Source of the DNA: an uncultured Clostridia bacterium
GTDB lineage: Bacteria > Bacillota > Clostridia > Christensenellales > UBA1242
Assembly (NCBI GenBank): GCA_946610655.1
Contig: CAMOCH010000002.1
Coordinates: 1 to 38,257 of the forward strand
Reading direction: 5' to 3'
DNA length: 38,257 bases
Shown here: positions 33,753 to 38,257 of the stretch, piece by piece
Layout: each line of letters starts with the position of its first letter
How positions within the stretch are numbered: position 1 is the first letter of the stretch
The notes under the pieces: model-generated
The model's database searches: none
Told to the model about the DNA's origin: nothing
What the model saw: the letters and a program-made list of their open reading frames with translations, nothing else
Position numbers and translations under genes: made by a program

Positions 33753-34304
33753 CTACCCTTTAACATATTCAAATATGGTTAACATTATTGTTCCATAATT
33801 TTTATTCTTCTTTATTATATACTTTTGTGGATAATTTTGCAACAATTTTTGACTACTAGTTTCACATAATATTATTGCATGGTCGTTAAGCAAGTCTTTT
33901 TTATGCAAAAAATACAAAACTTTTTCAATATAATCACTTTCAAAAGGTGGATCTAAAAGCACCAAATCAAACTTTTTATTTTGTCTTGCAAGTTTAAAAA
34001 TTGTTTCTTCATAGTCTCCCAAAATAATGGTTGTTCCTTCAAACTCATTTTTGAGGTTTTGCCCAATGGTTTTAATACTTTCTTTTTGATTATCAACAAA
34101 TGTTACATGCTTAGCACCACGGCTTAAGCACTCAATTCCAAGAGCACCACTTCCTGCAAACAAATCTAGAACTTCTTTGTCATAAATGTATTCACTTAAA
34201 AGATCAAACATACTCTCTTTAACTCTTCCAAGAGTTGGTCTTGTTTGGTCTGTTGGAACACTTCTTAATTTTCTTCCTCTAAATTTCCCTGTTATAACTT
34301 GCAT
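33753..34304 (-). CDS. rsmD: 16S rRNA (guanine-966-N2)-methyltransferase RsmD
   Basis: RsmD methylates G966 of 16S rRNA. The Rossmann fold carries the AdoMet motif DLFAGSGALGIECLSRGA and the catalytic tetrapeptide DPPF in LVLLDPPFESDYI. The N-terminus (ITGKFRGRKLRSVP) is the family hallmark. It has 183 residues. The coaD gene that usually follows rsmD is absent. Confidence 0.95.
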   Translation of the reverse strand: MQVITGKFRGRKLRSVPTDQTRPTLGRVKESMFDLLSEYIYDKEVLDLFAGSGALGIECLSRGAKHVTFVDNQKESIKTIGQNLKNEFEGTTIILGDYEETIFKLARQNKKFDLVLLDPPFESDYIEKVLYFLHKKDLLNDHAIILCETSSQKLLQNYPQKYIIKKNKNYGTIMLTIFEYVKG

Positions 34305-34307
34305 AAT

Positions 34308-35327
34308 TTATCTCTCATATATTCTTGTAACTCTAGACGTAAGTCTGGTTAATATTTCATAACTTATTGTATCACAATGTTTAGCCAAATTGCAAATGCT
34401 TAATTCTTTTTTATTAAAGGTGCAAATTATCACTTCATCATTATTGTGAACATTTGCATGACTTACATCCACCAAAATGGCATCCATACACACTGCCACA
34501 ATTTTGCAAAGCTTACCATTTATAAGCACATTATATCCAACCATATTGCGAGTTATACCATCACCATATCCAACTTTAACAGCAGCAATTTTTGTTTTAC
34601 GTTTTGCGACAAATTTTGCTCCGTATCCGGCACTATCACCTTTTGATAATGATTGAATCTTGGAGACTTTTGAAATAAGTTTTAAACACTTATAATCATC
34701 TCTTTCATATAATCCAATACCAACTCTAACCATATCATAATGATAAAAAATCCCAGAGGTGTTAGAAATATGACAAATGGCATTTGGAAAAAACCTTTTT
34801 AATAACCTGCAACAATTGTTGAACAATTTTGACTGACCATCATGACTTATCTCATCTTCTCCCCAAAAATGACTAAAAACTCCTTTTACAAAAATATTCT
34901 TCGAAAATTTTATTATTTTACACATATTTATCAAGTCTTTTTTACAAACACCAAATCTGTTCATTCCTGTGTTAACTGCAATATGAACATAAAAATCTTT
35001 GTTGATTTTTGTAAGTTTTTTAATCGTAGCAATATCATCAACAGCAAATTCAATTTGAGAAGAATTTATTTGCATAATTTCATCTATGCTTGGTGGGGAC
35101 AAAACTATTATTTGTTTTTTAGTTAATGAGCTTAGTTGATTTGCTTCACTAACGCACGAAACAGCATAATAGTTAACGCAGTCATCAATATATTTAACCA
35201 AATCAATACCAACACCATAAGCGTTGGCTTTCACAACTGCGCAAAATTTAGCATCACCAATTTTTTCTTTAATTTTTAAAATATTTTCTCTTATTATTTG
35301 TGTGTTAACTTTCAAAATAAGCGCCAT
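34308..35327 (-). CDS. alr: alanine racemase
   Basis: Alr supplies D-alanine for peptidoglycan. The PLP lysine is in CAVVKANAYGVG near residue 34, and the catalytic tyrosine is in AGYGAKF. VGIGLYE and KVGYGDG are further signatures. I chose the ATG at 35327 (339 residues) with GAGG upstream; four extra codons precede it in the open frame. A CATACAAT box (35350-35343) lies about 16 bases before the start; it resembles a sigma-E -10 but lacks a matching -35. The family is sure; a spore-specific role is only conceivable. Confidence 0.93.
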   Translation of the reverse strand: MALILKVNTQIIRENILKIKEKIGDAKFCAVVKANAYGVGIDLVKYIDDCVNYYAVSCVSEANQLSSLTKKQIIVLSPPSIDEIMQINSSQIEFAVDDIATIKKLTKINKDFYVHIAVNTGMNRFGVCKKDLINMCKIIKFSKNIFVKGVFSHFWGEDEISHDGQSKLFNNCCRLLKRFFPNAICHISNTSGIFYHYDMVRVGIGLYERDDYKCLKLISKVSKIQSLSKGDSAGYGAKFVAKRKTKIAAVKVGYGDGITRNMVGYNVLINGKLCKIVAVCMDAILVDVSHANVHNNDEVIICTFNKKELSICNLAKHCDTISYEILTRLTSRVTRIYER

Positions 35328-35372
35328 ACAATTCCTCAATAAATTGTATGAAACACTTATTATTTTCGTTCA

Positions 35373-35397
35373 CAAAAAAAATGACCTCTCGGTCATT
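35373..35397 (-). terminator. rho-independent terminator after metG
   Basis: AATGACC and GGTCATT pair around a GAGA tetraloop (minus strand), followed by seven T residues. It lies three bases past the metG stop, so alr must have its own promoter in the 45 bases that follow. Confidence 0.92.
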
Positions 35398-35399
35398 TA

Positions 35400-36965
35400 T
35401 TATAATTTTGCAAGTTCATCAAGTTCTTTTTGAACATCAAGTCTTGGGAAAAGGATTGGACAATTTTCAAGAGTTTTGCCCTCTTTCATATCATAGAATT
35501 TAGGTTCTCCAATTTTTGCTTCAACACCCAAAATATCCATAACTTTTTTACTAACTTCTGGAAGAAATGCAGAAAGATGAATTGTTCCAATTCTTATTGT
35601 TTCAATCAAGTTTCTTAAAACGGTATCCAAACGTTCTTTCTTTGATGGATCTTTAGCCAAAATGTATGGCTCAGTAACTTCAATATATTTATTTGCTTTG
35701 CTAAACATTGCAAAAATGCTAGTAAGAGCTTTTGAACTATCCAATTTCTTCATATAGTTCTTTGCGTTTTGCTCTTCGGTTAAAACAATGTTGATAAGGT
35801 CTTTATCAAGTGGATCATTTGAATCTTTGTAACTAGGAACAACACTTTGATTATATTTTTTAAGCATTGAAAGTGTTCTTGAAACAAGGTTTCCATAGTT
35901 GTTTGCAAGGTCACTATTAATTCTGTTTAAAAAGCCTTCGGTTGAATATGAACCATCTGAACCAAATGGAATTTCTCTAAGCAAAATATATCTAACAGCG
36001 TCAGCAGTATATCTTGGAGCAAGAATTCTTGGATCAACGCATTCTTTGCTTGCAACTTCTTTACTTTTAGAAAGTTTGTCTCCACCAAAAAGTAACCAGC
36101 CATGACCAAACACTTTTTTAGGAAGTGGAATATCAAGAGCCATAAGCATTGCAGGCCAAATTATTGCATGAAAACGCACAATTTCCTTACCAATAACATG
36201 CACATCTGCTGGCCAATATTTGTTAAACATTTTATCATCAGAAAGATAGCCAACACCTGTTAAATAATTGGTAAGTGCATCAACCCAAACATAAATGGTA
36301 TGATTTTTATCAAAAGGAACAGGAATGCCCCATTTAACACTTGTTCTAGACACGCAAAGGTCAGAAAGCCCTGGTTTGATAAAGTTATTAATCATTTCGT
36401 TTACACGACTTTGTGGTTCCAAAAATTCTGGATTGTTTTTATACAAATCCAAAAGTTTATCACCAAATTGGCTAAGTTTAAAGAAATATGCTTCTTCTTC
36501 TTGGTCTATAACATCACGTCCACAATCTGGGCACTTTCCATTAACAAGTTGACTTTCTGTCCAAAATGCTTCGCAAGGCACACAATATTTTCCTTTGTAG
36601 CTGCCCTTATAAATGTATCCACGATTATAAAGTTCAGTAAACACATGTTGAGCAACTTTAACATGGTCTTCATCTGTTGTTCTGATAAATCTGTCATAAT
36701 TAATGTCCAAAAGTTTCCAAAGTTCTTTTGCATCAGCAATAATTTCATTTAAATATTCCATTTCGGTTTTGCCTGCATCTTTTGCTTTTCCTGCAATCTT
36801 TTGTCCATGTTCATCTGTTCCAGTTAAATAAAAAACATCCTTACCCAAAAGTTTGTTATATCTTGCAATAGCATCACAAACAACAGTTGTATAGCAGTTT
36901 CCAAGAGTTAATTTGTTGCTTGGGTAATAAATTGGAGTTGTTATATAAAATTTTTCTTTTTCCAT
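35400..36965 (-). CDS. metG: methionyl-tRNA synthetase
   Basis: MetRS charges tRNA-Met. The ATG at 36965 (521 residues) has AAGGTG upstream and gives the family start FYITTPIYYPSNKLTLGN. The HIGH signature is here TLGN, so both histidines are replaced. LTGTDEHGQKI, a zinc knuckle with CxxC pairs (CVPC and CPDC) and the KMSKS loop (KLSKS) are intact. It ends after the anticodon-binding domain and lacks the C-terminal EMAP/Trbp111-like domain of longer MetRS enzymes. The gene is preceded by a terminator, with no T-box leader. Confidence 0.96.
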   Translation of the reverse strand: MEKEKFYITTPIYYPSNKLTLGNCYTTVVCDAIARYNKLLGKDVFYLTGTDEHGQKIAGKAKDAGKTEMEYLNEIIADAKELWKLLDINYDRFIRTTDEDHVKVAQHVFTELYNRGYIYKGSYKGKYCVPCEAFWTESQLVNGKCPDCGRDVIDQEEEAYFFKLSQFGDKLLDLYKNNPEFLEPQSRVNEMINNFIKPGLSDLCVSRTSVKWGIPVPFDKNHTIYVWVDALTNYLTGVGYLSDDKMFNKYWPADVHVIGKEIVRFHAIIWPAMLMALDIPLPKKVFGHGWLLFGGDKLSKSKEVASKECVDPRILAPRYTADAVRYILLREIPFGSDGSYSTEGFLNRINSDLANNYGNLVSRTLSMLKKYNQSVVPSYKDSNDPLDKDLINIVLTEEQNAKNYMKKLDSSKALTSIFAMFSKANKYIEVTEPYILAKDPSKKERLDTVLRNLIETIRIGTIHLSAFLPEVSKKVMDILGVEAKIGEPKFYDMKEGKTLENCPILFPRLDVQKELDELAKL

Positions 36966-36990
36966 TTGTTCACCTTCTAGTATAAAAATC

Positions 36991-37018
36991 AAAAAACCTT
37001 GGATTTACCAGGTTTTTT
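36991..37018 (-). terminator. terminator after the deoxyribosyltransferase-like gene
   Basis: A stem of AAACCT-GG and CC-AGGTTT with one bulged T and a five-base loop is present, with A runs and T runs on either side. It lies 26 bases past the upstream gene and just before the metG ribosome binding site. Confidence 0.75.
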
Positions 37019-37043
37019 AAAATATTATGACACGCATAATACC

Positions 37044-37355
37044 CTATTTTTTAATTGGTTCATGATAAATAATTTCTTTACCACATTTTTTTGCATAATC
37101 GATTGCTCTTTTTGTTGCTTCACCAATATATCCATCAATGTTAACAACATAAATAGCATCACACACTTCAATTTTTCTGTAATGTGCAATTTCAAGTTTT
37201 TGCATCTCTTCGACATTATCAAGTTTATCAGACTTTTTGCTGTATATACATTGAATAACTGCCCAACCATTTTTGGTTTCAAGTCTTCTTGCAATAACTC
37301 TCATTTGTTTATTGAATTTCATGCTTCCACAAATTGTTACAACTTTAATTTTCAT
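37044..37355 (-). CDS. nucleoside 2-deoxyribosyltransferase-like protein
   Basis: The 103-residue protein has the compact Rossmann-like fold pattern of nucleoside deoxyribosyltransferase and DUF4406-type proteins. These are the early loop TICGSMKF, the HYRKIEVCDAIYVVN strand, and the GYIGEATKRAIDYAKKCGK segment with the candidate catalytic Glu. Such proteins cleave or exchange the base on deoxynucleosides, but some family members have other nucleotide-hydrolase roles. It starts 11 bases after fabG and is presumably co-transcribed. Family probable, substrate open. Confidence 0.65.
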   Translation of the reverse strand: MKIKVVTICGSMKFNKQMRVIARRLETKNGWAVIQCIYSKKSDKLDNVEEMQKLEIAHYRKIEVCDAIYVVNIDGYIGEATKRAIDYAKKCGKEIIYHEPIKK

Positions 37356-37366
37356 AATTATTCTCC

Positions 37367-38095
37367 TTAATTAAATCCACCATCAACATTGATGACTGAT
37401 CCTGTTATATAGTTTGCTTCTTCACTTGCAAGAAAATACGCAAGTTCTGCAACATCTGTTGGCTGACCTATTCTCCCCAGTGATGTTTGGTCCTGAATGA
37501 TTTTCATATCTTCAATTGAATATCCACTTGTCATGTCTGTTAATATCATTCCCGGGCATATGCAATTTACATTAATGTTTGAAAATCCAACTTCTTTTGA
37601 AATAGCTTTAGTAAATGCAATAATTCCACCTTTGCTTGCGCTATAAACAGTTTCCATGCTTCCACCCGTGTTGCCCCACATTGAAGAAATATTCACAATC
37701 TTTCCATAATTATTGGATATCATTGAAGGAAGAGTTTCTTTTGTTACATAAATTGGTCCAAGCAAATTTGTAAGCATCAAGTTTTCAATTTCATTTGATG
37801 AAGTATCAATCAAAAGTTTTGTTAAACTTATTCCTGCATTATTAACCAAAACATCAATTCTGCCAAAAATTTCAAGTGTTTGCTTAACCAAAATTTTGGC
37901 TTGAACAGGGTCTCCAATATCGGCTCTTATTGCAACTGCACGAACTTTGCCATTATTTAGCTCGTTTGCAAGTTTTTCAGCTTTTTCACGAGAATTTAAA
38001 TAGTTTATAACAACATTATAACCATTTTTAGCAAATTTTCTTGCAATTGCTTCACCAATACCCCTAGATGCTCCAGTGATAAGTGCAGTCTTCAT
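37367..38095 (-). CDS. fabG: SDR-family 3-oxoacyl-ACP reductase, FabG-like
   Basis: This is an NAD(P)H short-chain dehydrogenase. It has the cofactor motif TGASRGIGEA, NNAG near residue 86, the catalytic Ser/Tyr/Lys set with YSASKGG, and the terminal INVDGGFN. I chose the ATG at 38095 (242 residues) with AAGGAG upstream; the frame extends 16 codons further, but those lie across the promoter. It is an isolated FabG outside a fatty-acid cluster, so a different SDR role (for example a sugar or sterol-like substrate) cannot be excluded. Confidence 0.8.
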   Translation of the reverse strand: MKTALITGASRGIGEAIARKFAKNGYNVVINYLNSREKAEKLANELNNGKVRAVAIRADIGDPVQAKILVKQTLEIFGRIDVLVNNAGISLTKLLIDTSSNEIENLMLTNLLGPIYVTKETLPSMISNNYGKIVNISSMWGNTGGSMETVYSASKGGIIAFTKAISKEVGFSNINVNCICPGMILTDMTSGYSIEDMKIIQDQTSLGRIGQPTDVAELAYFLASEEANYITGSVINVDGGFN

Positions 38096-38114
38096 ACTCT
38101 CTCCTTGTTTATTT

Positions 38115-38143
38115 ATTATAAAACATGAAACTAAAAAAGTCAA
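38115..38143 (-). promoter_or_regulatory. predicted sigma-A promoter of fabG and the gene after it
   Basis: -35 TTGACT (38143-38138), 17 nt and a consensus -10 TATAAT (38120-38115) lie on the minus strand, about 20 bases before the fabG ATG. Confidence 0.75.
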
Positions 38144-38177
38144 AACTTTTAAAGCAAATATCTAAGATGAATAGTAA

Positions 38178-38201
38178 TAAAAAAACAGCCTTTCGGCTGT
38201 T
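38178..38201 (-). terminator. rho-independent terminator after tRNA-Lys
   Basis: AACAGCC and GGCTGTT pair around a GAAA tetraloop (minus strand), with a T-rich tract following. It begins four bases after the encoded CCA end of the tRNA. Confidence 0.93.
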
Positions 38202-38204
38202 GTT

Positions 38205-38257
38205 TGGTGGATCGCCAGGGGTTCGAACCCTGGACCCCCTGATTAAGAGTCAGATGC
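38205..38257 (-). tRNA. tRNA-Lys, anticodon CTT (3' portion; 5' part lies beyond the window)
   Basis: The minus strand shows an anticodon stem TCTGA/TCAGG, loop CTCTTAA with anticodon CTT (complement at 38245-38247) and a T-arm CAGGG-TTCGAAC-CCCTG. The acceptor 3' strand GCGATCC, discriminator A and an encoded CCA follow. The window edge cuts it in the region before the anticodon stem, so the D-arm and acceptor 5' strand are not visible. It reads the AAG lysine codon. Confidence 0.93.

Noticed and set aside
35328..35347. ACAATT/AATTGT hairpin with the alr ribosome binding site in its loop
   Set aside because: It is only six A/T-rich pairs and would be partly outside the transcript if the nearby -10 is used; not credible as a regulator.
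1..38257. Mobile element, phage, CRISPR or defence cluster
   Set aside because: Every gene-length frame is explained by housekeeping or sporulation families, apart from two small proteins of unknown function; no transposase, integrase, repeat-spacer array or nuclease-toxin pair is visible.

Overview
This window is a chromosomal housekeeping segment from an AT-rich, low-GC Gram-positive bacterium. It is most likely an uncultured member of the Clostridia (Bacillota). The gene neighbourhoods are recognisably Bacillus/Clostridium-like: priA-def-fmt-rlmN-rpe, asp23-fakA-recG, plsX-rnc-smc-ftsY-ylxM-ffh-rpsP-khpA-rimM-trmD, and pta-ackA-rpmF. Two sporulation-linked genes are present: a 24-codon spoVM hidden between rpe and rpmB, and ylbJ. 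The lineage therefore is, or recently was, an endospore former. I see no phage, insertion sequence, CRISPR array, or defence or secondary-metabolite cluster.

Layout. Almost everything is on the minus strand, so the window reads from high to low coordinates; rpmB, tmcAL and ylbJ are the exceptions. (1) 38.26-37.0 kb: the 3' part of a tRNA-Lys(CTT) with its terminator, then fabG and a small deoxyribosyltransferase-like gene. (2) 37.0-33.3 kb: metG, then alr-rsmD-coiled-coil protein. (3) 33.3-30.3 kb: ylbJ (+), a divergent PnuC-like membrane protein, and tmcAL (+). (4) 30.2-27.6 kb: pta-ackA and rpmF. (5) 27.4-18.9 kb: plsX-rnc-smc-ftsY, then ylxM-ffh, then rpsP-khpA. (6) 18.8-15.2 kb: rimM-trmD-rbgA-rnhB-yraN, then rplS behind a candidate L19 leader RNA. 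(7) 15.1-10.2 kb: an unrecognised small gene, pcrA-ligA and rpoZ. (8) 10.1-4.6 kb: priA-def-fmt-rlmN-rpe-spoVM. (9) 4.6-0 kb: rpmB (+), asp23-fakA and recG.

The genes serve core information processing: DNA repair and replication restart (PriA, RecG, PcrA, LigA, RNase HII, SMC), translation and ribosome assembly (L19, L28, L32, S16, RbgA, RimM, TrmD, RlmN, RsmD, MetRS, Fmt, Def, TmcAL) and protein targeting (Ffh, FtsY, YlxM). They also cover envelope and lipid metabolism (PlsX, FakA, FabG, Alr), acetate fermentation (Pta, AckA) and the spore programme (SpoVM, YlbJ). Strong sigma-A-type promoters and ten rho-independent terminators split the strand into transcription units. No gap exceeds about 210 bases. 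The longest gaps (4162-4365, 27416-27614, 15601-15750) hold the promoters, terminator and leader listed below.

What deserves a second look: the unannotatable-size spoVM, the face-to-face symmetric promoters between pta and tmcAL, a recG promoter that predicts a leaderless mRNA, a perfect 13-bp hairpin wedged between rpoZ and priA, several genes missing from normally conserved neighbourhoods, and an atypical MetRS signature. I found no convincing wholly new system in this window.
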